64,000 nt of DNA from Lactobacillus sp. (GCA_030455605.1 JAKDPD010000004.1:1-64000); one strand, 5' to 3'. Counted from the first letter of the stretch, positions 8,444 through 17,040 are shown. Notes: generated by a model not told the origin, from the sequence alone. Made by a program: numbers and translations.

Positions 8444-8671
8444 ATGTCAAAACATCGGATTAATCTGGATGATCAAACAGAAGCTTTACTAGACCAGTAT
8501 TTAGATCAAGCTGACTTGAAGCTGGATGCTGTCATCAATCAAGCTTTACAACATTATCTGGTTCATCAGATTGGTTTAAAAGTCGCTAAGGCCATTACCG
8601 CTGATGACACCGCTGATTTATCGAAACTTTTAGACCACTTAGTTACGGACAACATTCATAATAACTGCTAG
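8444..8671 (+). CDS. Small ribbon-helix-helix-like protein
   Basis: A 75-residue protein starting MSKHRINLDDQ: a short beta-strand-like start followed by two predicted helices (TEALLDQYLDQ and LKLDAVINQALQHYL). This spacing resembles MetJ/Arc (RHH) DNA-binding proteins such as CopG-type regulators or antitoxins, though similarity is weak. The longer reading frame from 8387 is not used because the promoter at 8411 and the ribosome site GAGGGGA point to the ATG at 8444. No toxin-like partner lies beside it. It is divergent from the EIIC-like gene and could regulate that gene or itself; this is inference. Confidence 0.55.
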   Translation: MSKHRINLDDQTEALLDQYLDQADLKLDAVINQALQHYLVHQIGLKVAKAITADDTADLSKLLDHLVTDNIHNNC

Positions 8672-8719
8672 TATATAACATCGAATGGCTTAACATTGTA
8701 CCAGTCGTCTTTTTGTAAC

Positions 8720-8761
8720 AAAAAATCCTCAAAATCACCGAAATGATTTTGAGGATTTTTC
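8720..8761 (+). terminator. Bidirectional terminator
   Basis: A 17-bp perfect inverted repeat (arms about 8721-8737 and 8744-8760, AATCCTCAAAATCA core) is flanked by A and T runs. It serves both the small plus-strand gene and the minus-strand DltD-fusion operon. Confidence 0.92.
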
Positions 8762-8768
8762 AATCTAC

Positions 8769-10928
8769 CTAGATATGGTTAACCAGTTGCATGATACTAT
8801 CAATTATCGGTTTCAACTTGGAAAATTTATTATTCATCACATTGGTCTGAACAATAAGTATTCGGCGATTGTTAGGACTAATCCGTAAGAAAGTATAGTA
8901 ACCATCGCCAGCACCATTAGCTGCCTTGCCAGCCGGCTTGTTGTAAAAGCCACAGTTGTAGTAGGCATTAGCCGCTTTGCCCTGGCTCATATAACCCCGC
9001 ATTTTGCTGGACAAAAATTTAGGTCCTAAAATATATTGCATCACCCGCGCTAAGTCGCTGGTGGACATCATCACGGACCCCGCGCCTAAAGCATTATGCG
9101 CATCTAAAACTGCTTGTGACCAATTAACCGCTTGCGCAGCCCGATGCTTATGGCCAGCAACTTTTTGCATTTGCTGCCCAACTGCCACGGTGGTCCGTTT
9201 TGGATTAACATGCCACATGAAAGCTGTCCGCTTGAGATGCAGCTTTTGAATATAAGTTTTAGTAAAGAGTGACTCATATGATTGCCCCGTGACCTTGGCC
9301 AAAATACCACATAAATAAACGTAATTAAGTGACGTATAGTGGAATTGACCATAAGTCGCCACTTGATTAAAAACCGTCTTTTGGATATTTTCTTTGAGAC
9401 TAGCAGTGTCAGACACAAACTTCGCCGTCCCAAGCTGACTACCAACTTTAATGTCAAGGCCAGAAGTCATATCTAGCAAATCTTTAATCTGAATCTTTTT
9501 ACTCCCAGGGACATCGGGATAAAACTTCGATAGCGCATCCGTTAATTTCAGCTTATGTTCTTGCACTGCTTTTAGGACTAAGGCCGCCGTTAACGATTTC
9601 TGCACCGAATTAATTAAGTATATCTTAGCAGCTTTAGGTTTCTGACCCATATTGATCAGGGTTTTACCGTTCTTCACCACTAATGACACATGTGCTAGCT
9701 TCAGTTGCTTTAATTTATCTTGAACCTGCCATTGCCGTTTCAGTGACTGGTTTACCCGTTTAACGTGGGTCCGCTTTTGCCACTTTTTAGTGAAGTAGTG
9801 CCACTTAAGATTATAACGATGATGGCGTTTGGAACGCTGAATAAAGTGATAGACAACTTGATCCAACGCAAGTAATCCTTGCCCGCCTAAATGATTACTA
9901 TCCTTCATAAATAAGGCGGGCTTTGCAACCTTCGAAAAATCAGCGACTTGATCAAATCCTTGACTGTATAACTGAAATTTCAACTTATTGACAACTTGCT
10001 GATACATCGTTTTGGCTAATTGGGGCGCATTTGGTTCATTCATTGGGGGAATGACAAATTGCACGGTCATTTTTCGTTTCGCAAACGCATGTAACAACAA
10101 TTCAAAATCACCATATTCTGGTGACTTCAAATCACTCCAACTAACGGTTGATGCCGTGTTAGAGTTAGTTGTGCGGGTCGCTAATTTTGATAATGCGGAT
10201 TCCGAATAGTTATTCGGCAATGAGCGCTGCACCCGCGTCAATAATACTCGTTGCTGAGCTAAATGATTGCCACTGAAGTAATTGTCAAGACTGGTCAACG
10301 CGCGCTGACGGCGTGCTAGCAAAAACTTTTCCCAAGACGACAGCATCTGACCTTTAGCAACCTGTTGCAAAGCTGAGCGAGTTAGTCCCTTAACAGTTGC
10401 CATTTGCAATAAGCGACTCGCCGCATAACGGTCAGGCAAACTGGTTTTAGCATGCAACAAGAACAAAGTCGTAGCAAGTGGTGAATAGTACTGCGTAAAT
10501 GCTTGTTGACCTTGGCCTTGCCGAGTAAACCATTTCGGTGACAGAATTACCACGGCCGACTTATGCTGCAACTGACGGCCTAGGCCCTCCATTCCCATAA
10601 ACTGAAGTAGGGACTGGCAGCCATCGCCACCAAGCAAAAACGGACGATACGTCCGTTGATACTTAACAGCCAGCACACTTGGATGTAAAGGCGTTAATTG
10701 AGGTAATTCACTTGTACCATAAAAAGGAACATAATCGCCTGCAAAGGCCTCCTGCTTTAAGCGCACCCCCTTTAACACTGCGGGTGTTTTGGCGGTAGCG
10801 GCTTCAGCAATCACCGTACGTGAAAAATGGCGCTTAATCGGAAATTGTGAGGCCAGCAAGACTAACAAACAGGCAATTAGCACTGGCCCTAGGGTGAGCC
10901 AAAGCTTGATGCCTTTATTCTTTTTCAA
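8769..10928 (-). CDS. DltD fused to a DltE-like beta-lactamase-fold serine hydrolase
   Basis: A 719-residue membrane-anchored protein with two extracytoplasmic domains. Residues 10-27 are hydrophobic. Residues about 60-370 match DltD, which completes D-alanine transfer to teichoic acids: nucleophile Ser73 in GTSEL, the HPSVLAVKY and YRPFLLGG family blocks, and Asp343/His346 in DSNHLG. Residues about 410-719 are a beta-lactamase family (PF00144) domain with SxxK (Ser441, Lys444), Tyr531 in FHYTSLNY and a late GAGDGY. In Lactiplantibacillus plantarum the separate beta-lactamase-fold enzyme DltE removes D-Ala from lipoteichoic acid; this domain resembles that group. The fusion thus combines a probable transferase with a probable esterase. 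The start overlaps the dltC end by 14 nt. Confidence 0.88.
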   Translation of the reverse strand: MKKNKGIKLWLTLGPVLIACLLVLLASQFPIKRHFSRTVIAEAATAKTPAVLKGVRLKQEAFAGDYVPFYGTSELPQLTPLHPSVLAVKYQRTYRPFLLGGDGCQSLLQFMGMEGLGRQLQHKSAVVILSPKWFTRQGQGQQAFTQYYSPLATTLFLLHAKTSLPDRYAASRLLQMATVKGLTRSALQQVAKGQMLSSWEKFLLARRQRALTSLDNYFSGNHLAQQRVLLTRVQRSLPNNYSESALSKLATRTTNSNTASTVSWSDLKSPEYGDFELLLHAFAKRKMTVQFVIPPMNEPNAPQLAKTMYQQVVNKLKFQLYSQGFDQVADFSKVAKPALFMKDSNHLGGQGLLALDQVVYHFIQRSKRHHRYNLKWHYFTKKWQKRTHVKRVNQSLKRQWQVQDKLKQLKLAHVSLVVKNGKTLINMGQKPKAAKIYLINSVQKSLTAALVLKAVQEHKLKLTDALSKFYPDVPGSKKIQIKDLLDMTSGLDIKVGSQLGTAKFVSDTASLKENIQKTVFNQVATYGQFHYTSLNYVYLCGILAKVTGQSYESLFTKTYIQKLHLKRTAFMWHVNPKRTTVAVGQQMQKVAGHKHRAAQAVNWSQAVLDAHNALGAGSVMMSTSDLARVMQYILGPKFLSSKMRGYMSQGKAANAYYNCGFYNKPAGKAANGAGDGYYTFLRISPNNRRILIVQTNVMNNKFSKLKPIIDSIMQLVNHI

Positions 10929-11154
10929 GGCTTGTTACCTTAGCAATGATTTTGTTTGGCGTAGCCCATTCATCACGATTAAATTCTGAAACGGGCACCT
11001 GAATGCCAAGCTCTTCTTGCAGACTCAACAACATTTGGACACTCGCCATCGAATCTAGTAACCCATTTTCAAAGATATCCTCATCCATCCGATCAGCTAA
11101 GTCTTCACCGGTTAAATCAGCTAAAATATTCAATACAACTTTTTGGTTATCCAT
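10915..11154 (-). CDS. dltC: D-alanyl carrier protein DltC-like
   Basis: A 79-residue acyl carrier protein. The phosphopantetheine attachment serine is in the DltC signature LLDSMASVQ, and the following [17 protein letters not shown] is typical of DltC and not of fatty-acid ACP. The true start is the ATG at 11154 (reading MDNQKVVLN) with a good ribosome site; the longer open frame upstream is not credible. It lies 84 nt after dltA with no dltB between them, which is abnormal for a dlt operon, and overlaps the DltD-fusion gene. Confidence 0.93.
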   Translation of the reverse strand: MDNQKVVLNILADLTGEDLADRMDEDIFENGLLDSMASVQMLLSLQEELGIQVPVSEFNRDEWATPNKIIAKVTSLEKE

Positions 11155-11238
11155 AATCAATCTTCCTCCTAAATAATGCTTATCTTCCCACCTAAATTTT
11201 AACACACGCCTTAATAGCGCAAGTGTCAAGCATACCAT

Positions 11239-12750
11239 TTATTGGTTAACCTCTTGAATGACCTGCTTAATGTCGACCTTCCCATTTTGGGAAATAGGCA
11301 AGGCTGAGCGATAAACAAAGCGCTGCGGAATCATATATGGCATGACTTGCTTCGCTAGAGATGCTCGCAACCGTTTGGTCAGTTCAGCTTCAGAATACTT
11401 GTCTTGTGCCGCTTTCGTTAGTTCAATTTCAGCCACTAACTGCTTTACTGTATGATTTCGGTTATACTTGGGCGCTACCACACCATAACGCACTAAATCA
11501 TTCTGGCTCAAGTAAAAATTAATCTCTTCGAGCTCAATCCGGTAACCATTAAACTTCACTTGAAAATCAATCCGTCCTGAATAAAACAGCAATTGCTTTT
11601 CTGCAAAGAAACCGGCATCCCCCGTGCGGTAACTATTATCAGTCGCGCCAGCTGACCGGAAAAAAGCCGCTTTAGTCTTTTCTGGATTATTCAAATAGCC
11701 TTTTGACACACTAGGACCAGCTAGAATCAATTCACCTTGGCCAGCTTCACCCTTGGTTTCATCTAGGGTAATTTGGGTATCTGCCTTCGCAAATCCAATT
11801 GGTAAGCGATCATATTTAGCTAAGATGTCGTCCGTTATTTCAACTTGCGTCACCGCGACCGTCGCTTCAGTCGGACCATACGTATTGAAGATATGGCTAG
11901 TTGGGAAGCGTTTTTTCAAGGCCAGCACTTCTGAATGTGGTAATTCTTCGCCACAGAATAAGAAGTGACTCAGCTCAGGGTGCTGCTTACTGCTAAAAGT
12001 AGGATCCAAGAAACACATTTGCGCAAAAGAAGGCGTCGATACCCAAACATTAAATTGTAATTGCGGCAGCGTCGCAAATAATTGTTTAAAGTCTTGCGTC
12101 ACATCATGGGGTAGCACCACTAACTTGCCACCACTCGTCAACGCTGGATATAAGCTCATCACCGATAAATCAAATGAATACGGTGCCTGCACTAAGAAAT
12201 TCGGCTGAGCCGGTAATTTAAAGTTACGCTGTTCCCAATTAACAAAACTTAAGAGGTTACGATGACTAATCATGACACCCTTAGGCTTCCCAGTGGTTCC
12301 CGAAGTGAAGATAATATAAAAAGTGTCATCCCCGTGCACGGCCTGACTGGCATCAATTGCTGGATGCTGGTCAGGGACATCTGCTGGTCTTAGAACTTGT
12401 AAGCCTGGTAAAGCAATGTCTGGCAAAACATCAATGGCAATGACCAAACTCGCTTGCGACACTTCTTGGATCATGACTAGTCGTTCCGCATTGGAATAAC
12501 TTGCAATCGGAATGTACGCATGACCAGCTTTAACACAGCCTAAAAAACAAGCAATCATCTCAAAAGTCTGACCGCCCCAAACCATAATGGGCTGTCCCTG
12601 CTTCAGCTGCATCGTCACTAACTTTGTAGCCCACGCATCAGAGCGCCGCTTTAGATCGCCATAAGTATTGGTACGACCTAAATAATCATAAGCAATCCGT
12701 TTAGGATCAGCCTCTGCCACTTGGTCAATGGTTTCAATGATATTATCCAT
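11239..12750 (-). CDS. dltA: D-alanine--D-alanyl carrier protein ligase DltA-like
   Basis: Cytoplasmic adenylating enzyme of 503 residues that activates D-alanine and loads it onto DltC. It matches DltA along its whole length: FYIIFTSGTTGKPKG (P-loop), APYSFDLSVM, NVWVSTPSFAQMC, FNTYGPTEATVAVT, YRTGDAG, and the terminal lysine in NGKVDIK. The start is the ATG at 12750, after GGAGGAAAAT; an in-frame TTG at 12762 is part of that ribosome site. It is first in a minus-strand operon dltA-dltC-dltD fusion. D-alanine specificity is likely from close resemblance but not proven for this copy. Confidence 0.93.
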   Translation of the reverse strand: MDNIIETIDQVAEADPKRIAYDYLGRTNTYGDLKRRSDAWATKLVTMQLKQGQPIMVWGGQTFEMIACFLGCVKAGHAYIPIASYSNAERLVMIQEVSQASLVIAIDVLPDIALPGLQVLRPADVPDQHPAIDASQAVHGDDTFYIIFTSGTTGKPKGVMISHRNLLSFVNWEQRNFKLPAQPNFLVQAPYSFDLSVMSLYPALTSGGKLVVLPHDVTQDFKQLFATLPQLQFNVWVSTPSFAQMCFLDPTFSSKQHPELSHFLFCGEELPHSEVLALKKRFPTSHIFNTYGPTEATVAVTQVEITDDILAKYDRLPIGFAKADTQITLDETKGEAGQGELILAGPSVSKGYLNNPEKTKAAFFRSAGATDNSYRTGDAGFFAEKQLLFYSGRIDFQVKFNGYRIELEEINFYLSQNDLVRYGVVAPKYNRNHTVKQLVAEIELTKAAQDKYSEAELTKRLRASLAKQVMPYMIPQRFVYRSALPISQNGKVDIKQVIQEVNQ

Positions 12751-12780
12751 ATTTTCCTCCAAAACAACCTTGCTGGTATT

Positions 12781-12809
12781 AGTATATTATTTTGTAACAC
12801 ATTTGTAAA
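12781..12809 (-). promoter_or_regulatory. dltA promoter with overlapping WalR-type direct repeat
   Basis: On the minus strand a -35 TTTACA (12804-12809) and a -10 TATACT (12781-12786) are separated by exactly 17 nt, 31 nt before the dltA start. On the plus strand TGTAAC-N5-TGTAAA (12793-12798 and 12804-12809) fits the WalR/VicR consensus TGTWAH-N5-TGTWAH. The second half-site coincides with the -35 box. Binding there would most likely repress. Confidence 0.65.
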
Positions 12810-12822
12810 AATAAAGTAGGCG

Positions 12823-12849
12823 AGCTTTAAACTTTTTTAAGTTTAAGCT
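12823..12849 (-). terminator. Hairpin after the beta-propeller gene
   Basis: AGCTTTAAACTT (12823-12834) pairs with AAGTTTAAGCT (12839-12849), with one unpaired base. It lies just downstream of the minus-strand gene ending at 12873 and before the dltA promoter. The following T-tract is weak, so termination is probable but not certain. Confidence 0.5.
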
Positions 12850-12872
12850 GGTAGCACCCGGTAACTACTAAA

Positions 12873-14009
12873 CTAGCTGCCAAACAAAGCATTGATATTC
12901 ACTGATAAAGTGCGATCCATCACCATCATGTGTGGCCGCGCATACTGTTTCGCACCAGATTCAAAAACACAGATTAGCTGACCGCGATAAGCTGTAATTT
13001 GCTCTAAATAGGGTGGCATTTCGACCACTAACTCAGCACTCCGTTCATCTAACGAGTTAAGTGCGGTAATTGGGAAAACGTACAGCTTGGAAGATTGGCT
13101 ACCATAAGATTGACTCAGAAAGATTTGATTTTGATAAATCGCAATCCCTTGAATTTGCTTATCCATCGAAGTTGACCCATTGGGATCAGACCAAGCCAGC
13201 GTCCCTGAAACTGACTTAACTTCCTTGTTAGTAATCGTATTCCGATACTTGCCGCGGCGAGCAATCGTGTAGGCCGCAGCCTTACCACGCCCTTGCAAGT
13301 TGAAGAAGCCAACAAACAATTGGTCGTCATAATAAGTCACTGCGGAAGCCCGTTCAATACTAGGAATCACAATTTGATGATTATAGGTAATCAAGGTGCG
13401 TTCACCTAAATGGTACTGCTCAATTGTTTTTAGCGATAAACTCATCAGCGCCGAGGCATGACCGAGAGAACCTGTTACCCAGATATTATGTCCTTTGGCA
13501 TCATAGGTAATACCGCCCAAATGCGGCCTGCCGGGTAACTGCAAGGTCTTCAAATAGCGACCGGTCCGCTTATCGAGGACATAAATCACAGAATTATGCC
13601 GATGCTTAGCATCATAAGCAGTAATCAATAAATATTTGTCCGCAATCGTCACGCCTTGCGGCGTCATTTGACTCGTACGCTCAAACCGCCGCGTTTTCAA
13701 ATTATAAGCAGCGGTAGTACGTAACCCAGGAACCACAAAATCCTTCCCATCCCAGGTACGAGGCGGAACATAATTAGACACTTTATTAATAAAAGGATAC
13801 AACCGCCGTAATTGTTTTTGATAGTTGATATAGGTCTGCCATGCCGGGCTGATACTGGTCTGATTAACTGCTAATTTTAGTGGTGGCCGGCTCTGCAGGA
13901 GCTGGCGTTCTTCATACCACTGATAACCATAGTAGCTAGCGGCACCAACGCCCGTAGCCACCAATGCCACTAATAATAATTCTCGTAAAAAACGGAATAT
14001 CATTTTCAA
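12873..14009 (-). CDS. Membrane-anchored extracytoplasmic beta-propeller-like protein
   Basis: About 378 residues: a basic N-terminus and one hydrophobic segment, then an external domain with repeating short blade-like units (for example GVTIADKYLLITAYD, SVIYVLDKRTGRYLKTL, GGITYDAKGHNIWVTG, QGIAIYQNQIFLSQS). This is the pattern of YVTN/NHL-type beta-propellers. No catalytic motif was recognised, so a binding or scaffolding role is likely. The start is placed at TTG 14009, which sits 9 nt after GGGGG; ATG 14003 is the alternative. A -10 TATAAT on the minus strand at 14038-14043 rules out the longer frame. It lies directly upstream of, but in a separate unit from, the dlt-like operon. Confidence 0.65.
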   Translation of the reverse strand: MKMIFRFLRELLLVALVATGVGAASYYGYQWYEERQLLQSRPPLKLAVNQTSISPAWQTYINYQKQLRRLYPFINKVSNYVPPRTWDGKDFVVPGLRTTAAYNLKTRRFERTSQMTPQGVTIADKYLLITAYDAKHRHNSVIYVLDKRTGRYLKTLQLPGRPHLGGITYDAKGHNIWVTGSLGHASALMSLSLKTIEQYHLGERTLITYNHQIVIPSIERASAVTYYDDQLFVGFFNLQGRGKAAAYTIARRGKYRNTITNKEVKSVSGTLAWSDPNGSTSMDKQIQGIAIYQNQIFLSQSYGSQSSKLYVFPITALNSLDERSAELVVEMPPYLEQITAYRGQLICVFESGAKQYARPHMMVMDRTLSVNINALFGS

Positions 14010-14146
14010 TGCAATCAGCCCCCTTCTATTGCAAATTATTATACACATAATCGGTAGTAGCCTGCCATGACCTTCTTTTTTCATCTTTTTTACTAAAAAG
14101 GCGGTTTGGTCATACTTTCTTCACATTTAATCAGTATAGTAAGCAA

Positions 14147-14297
14147 TGTAGTAAGCAGAGCGGTTTCACTTACTAAGTTTTGTTTTTCATTCTCCTTCAA
14201 TAAATAATGAAAAATGCTAGTGAATCGAGTCCCCCAACTCGGTTTACCTTATATCCCCATAAAAAGTCATACATCGGTATGACTTTTTATTTTTTTG
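14147..14297 (+). ncRNA. Candidate small RNA 1, C/U-rich
   Basis: About 150 nt between a likely -10 TATAGT (14135-14140) and a strong terminator (14261-14297; AAAAAGTCATAC pairing with GTATGACTTTTT, then T-run). There is no convincing ORF. It exposes C/U-rich stretches able to pair with Shine-Dalgarno sequences: TTCTCCTTC (14190-14198), a hairpin CGAGT/ACTCG (14226-14241) with the loop CCCCCA, and TATCCCCAT (14252-14260). The region upstream of the -10 shares CTTCACATTTA with the next candidate. Resemblance is to the LhrC-type and csRNA-type regulators of Firmicutes, by features only. Confidence 0.55.
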
Positions 14298-14392
14298 CAA
14301 ATGATCAATCATTAAGAGAACTAAATCTTTTCTTTACACTTTTATAAGTATTTATACGACAATCCTTCACATTTACTAGTTAATATAAGGGC

Positions 14393-14505
14393 TGTAGCAA
14401 GGAAGTAAAACTTGTTACATACTCCCACTTTTTATACATTCATTCTTACTCCTCCAAAGTAGATGAAAATAAAGCGACTTGCCTTCCCAGCAAGTCGTTT
14501 TTCTT
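14393..14505 (+). ncRNA. Candidate small RNA 2, C/U-rich, tandem with RNA 1
   Basis: About 113 nt with its own likely promoter (CTTCACATTTA, then TAATAT at 14381-14386) and terminator (GCGACTTGC 14474-14482 / GCAAGTCG 14490-14497, then T-run). It contains ACTCCCAC (about 14420-14427), TTACTCCTCC (14446-14455), which is a near-perfect anti-Shine-Dalgarno, and CTTCCCA in the terminator loop. Sequence outside these motifs differs from RNA 1, so they are related in design and promoter more than in backbone. No ORF is present before the cbpB gene. Confidence 0.55.
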
Positions 14506-14589
14506 TATCAAGTCACTCTCCTAGTCAGCTCATGCAAGCTTTTATATAATGAAATTAATGATACCAAATTTAGCCACAAAGGAGCTACG

Positions 14590-15078
14590 ATGTTCTCACC
14601 CACTATTCAACGGCTGATTGAAGATAAAGCTGGCGCATTCTTAATTCCTGCCAGCCGGATTGCTTGTGTTCAGGTGGATAACCCGCTTTATCATGCTTTT
14701 CTAGTTTTAACTAAAGACCACTACGCTAAAATTCCAGTGCTTGACCACCAACAGCGCGTTGTTGGGCTACTCAGTCTGTCCATGATTACTGATAAAATGC
14801 TCAAAAATACTGAGATTTCAACTGAACCGCTCAACCAGCTAACTGTCCAAACCGTCATGCAAACGCACTTCGCGACCATTAACTTCGCCCAAACTACCCT
14901 CGAAGCACAACTGCATCTCCTCATTAACAATGCGTTTTTACCAGTCGTTAACGATCGTGGGGTTTTTCAAGGATTACTCACACGTCGCGAATGGATTAAG
15001 ACTTTTAACTATATTGCCCACACCTTCGACAACAAATACCAAGTCAAAGAAATGACTTCTAATTTAAAACGATTTTAA
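14590..15078 (+). CDS. cbpB: CBS-domain protein CbpB/DarB-like (c-di-AMP receptor family)
   Basis: A 162-residue cytoplasmic protein made of two CBS motifs (about residues 15-70 and 85-140). It aligns along its length with Bacillus subtilis YkuL/DarB and Listeria CbpB, including HVQV-like, VLTKDHYAKIPVLD and NNAFLPVVND...GLLTRREW blocks. In those species the protein binds c-di-AMP and modulates the (p)ppGpp synthetase Rel and pyruvate carboxylase. The start at ATG 14590 is set by AAAGGAG just upstream; the longer frame runs through the small-RNA terminator and is rejected. Monocistronic or weakly linked to the P-type ATPase 75 nt downstream. Confidence 0.85.
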   Translation: MFSPTIQRLIEDKAGAFLIPASRIACVQVDNPLYHAFLVLTKDHYAKIPVLDHQQRVVGLLSLSMITDKMLKNTEISTEPLNQLTVQTVMQTHFATINFAQTTLEAQLHLLINNAFLPVVNDRGVFQGLLTRREWIKTFNYIAHTFDNKYQVKEMTSNLKRF

Positions 15079-15153
15079 ATTAGCGTGTTACAATACTCTT
15101 AGTGATTATGAGTCAAGCCTTATGTGACGGTGACTCATTGCTAGGAGGAAAAG

Positions 15154-17016
15154 ATGAAACACCAATGGAAATTTTATCTGATTGGCATAATCGGTATCGT
15201 CAGTCTGATCTTAAACTTTAGTTTTAACCCAATAATTGCCCTTAACCTGCCACTAGCTGCTTGGCTAATCAATTTATTCGGAATTGGCCTCACTTGGACG
15301 CTCGTTAAAGAAATGCTAGACACGCTCAAGCAAGGTAACTGGGGGGTTGACCTCTTAGCGATTATTGCGGTTATTTCGACCATTATTGTGGGCGATTATT
15401 GGGCCACTTGGATGATTTTGATTATGTTAACCGGGGGCGAAACTTTAGAAGCCTATGCCACCGGACAAGCCGATAAAGACCTCCGCAGCTTAATTCAAAA
15501 TTCGCCGCAAGTTGCTCACCAGCTGGTCGCTGGCAAACTACACGAAGTTTCGGTAGAAGAATTAACACCTGGTGATGTGGTTTTAATTCGCCCTGGTGAT
15601 TTAGTACCAGTCGATGGCGTCATCATTAAAGGCGCATCTGATTTCGATCAATCTTCACTGACTGGCGAAAGTTTGCCTAGCAATCACGGTGTTGGTGATA
15701 CCTTAATGTCCGGATCCATCAATGGTGAAACAGCCGTTGAGATGAAGGTCACGAAGCACGCCCAAGACTCTGAATACCAATCAATCGTGCGCTTAGTGAA
15801 AAGTGCTGAAGCCCAACCAGCCAATTTCGTCAAACTAGCTGATCGCTATGCAGTGCCCTTTACGATCATTTCGCTAATCATCGGTCTAGCCGCTACTGGT
15901 AGCTCTCTCTGGTTTAACCCCCAGGCAGATTGGCAAGTCCACTTTATGCGTTTTGCCCAAGTAATGGTCGTTGCATCCCCATGCCCCCTACTCATTGCCG
16001 CACCAGTTGCTTTCGTTTCCGGCATGAGTGCGATATCACGCCACCATGTCATTGTTAAGTCTGGTCCGACGCTCGAAAAATTAGCCCAAGCGAAAACTTT
16101 TGCCTTCGATAAAACGGGGACTTTAACCCAAAATCGTCTAGTCATCGATCAAGTCGTTTCCAATGGTCACTATGACACGGCAACATTACAGCAACTTGCC
16201 GCCAGTGCTGAACAACACTCAAGTCACATTATTGCTGCTTCACTCGTCCAAGCCACTGACTCACTACTAGCAGTTAGTGCCTTAACTGAATCCACTGGCA
16301 ATGGGGTTAGTGGTATTGTTGTTGGCAAACATGTGATGGTTGGTAAGCGTGATTATGTCAGTGCCATCCCGATTACCCCAGCGGACAGTACCGCCATTTA
16401 CATTACCATCGATGGCCACTATGAAGGCTATATTACCTTCAAAGACCAAATGCGTGTCGAAACCCCTAGTACGCTAGCTCGTTTGCGGCGGCAAGGGGTC
16501 GAACACTTAATGATGCTTACTGGTGACCAGCCAGCGGTCGCGGAGCAAATTGGGCGCGCTGCTGGTGTCGATGATATCCGCGCTAATTTACTTCCCGGCG
16601 AAAAGATTGCGGCCATTAAGGCTGTTCCCGCTGCTAAAAGGCCAGTTGTGATGGTGGGTGATGGTGTGAATGATGCGCCTAGTTTAACCGCTGCTGATGT
16701 GGGCATTGCAATGGGTGCTAGCGGCGCCACCGCGGCATCTGAAAGTGCGGATGCCGTCGTGATGGTTAACGATTTAGCTAAAATCAGTGATGCAGTGGCA
16801 GTGGCCAAGCACACCTTACAGGTTGTCAAAGTAGATGTATTAACTGCCATTACCATTGTGATCTTAATCGAGCTTGTTGCCTTCACTGGCATTATTCCCG
16901 TATTTTGGGGCGCTATTTTACAAGAAGTGGTCGATTTAATTACGATTTCGCTAGCTTTACTGGCAAAAAAGGCGCCGAAGAACCCAGCTCACACCGGTCT
17001 TCCCGTCACTGCTTAA
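15154..17016 (+). CDS. P1B-type metal-transporting ATPase (SPC motif)
   Basis: A 620-residue membrane pump with all P-type hallmarks: the GES loop (TGESLPSNH), the phosphorylation site DKTGTLT, MLTGD and VGDGVNDAPSL. The metal site in the membrane helix reads SPCPLL instead of CPC, as in cobalt/iron/zinc-type P1B ATPases. The N-terminal heavy-metal-binding domain is absent, and the C-terminal helix reads QEVVDLITISLALL rather than the HEGGT of P1B-4 pumps, so the ion is uncertain. An ATG follows GGAGGAAAAG. It is likely an efflux pump for divalent metal. Confidence 0.88.
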   Translation: MKHQWKFYLIGIIGIVSLILNFSFNPIIALNLPLAAWLINLFGIGLTWTLVKEMLDTLKQGNWGVDLLAIIAVISTIIVGDYWATWMILIMLTGGETLEAYATGQADKDLRSLIQNSPQVAHQLVAGKLHEVSVEELTPGDVVLIRPGDLVPVDGVIIKGASDFDQSSLTGESLPSNHGVGDTLMSGSINGETAVEMKVTKHAQDSEYQSIVRLVKSAEAQPANFVKLADRYAVPFTIISLIIGLAATGSSLWFNPQADWQVHFMRFAQVMVVASPCPLLIAAPVAFVSGMSAISRHHVIVKSGPTLEKLAQAKTFAFDKTGTLTQNRLVIDQVVSNGHYDTATLQQLAASAEQHSSHIIAASLVQATDSLLAVSALTESTGNGVSGIVVGKHVMVGKRDYVSAIPITPADSTAIYITIDGHYEGYITFKDQMRVETPSTLARLRRQGVEHLMMLTGDQPAVAEQIGRAAGVDDIRANLLPGEKIAAIKAVPAAKRPVVMVGDGVNDAPSLTAADVGIAMGASGATAASESADAVVMVNDLAKISDAVAVAKHTLQVVKVDVLTAITIVILIELVAFTGIIPVFWGAILQEVVDLITISLALLAKKAPKNPAHTGLPVTA

Positions 17017-17040
17017 CGTGTTATTTTATAAAAGACAATC

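Noticed and set aside
8444-8671. Antitoxin of a toxin-antitoxin pair
   Set aside because: No adjacent small toxin gene; the gene is followed by a terminator.
10012-10989. Small plus-strand open frames opposite the DltD fusion and dltC
   Set aside because: They are antisense shadows without ribosome sites or recognisable composition.
14479-14589. N-terminal extension of the CBS protein
   Set aside because: It runs through the terminator of the second small-RNA candidate; the ATG at 14590 has a strong ribosome site.
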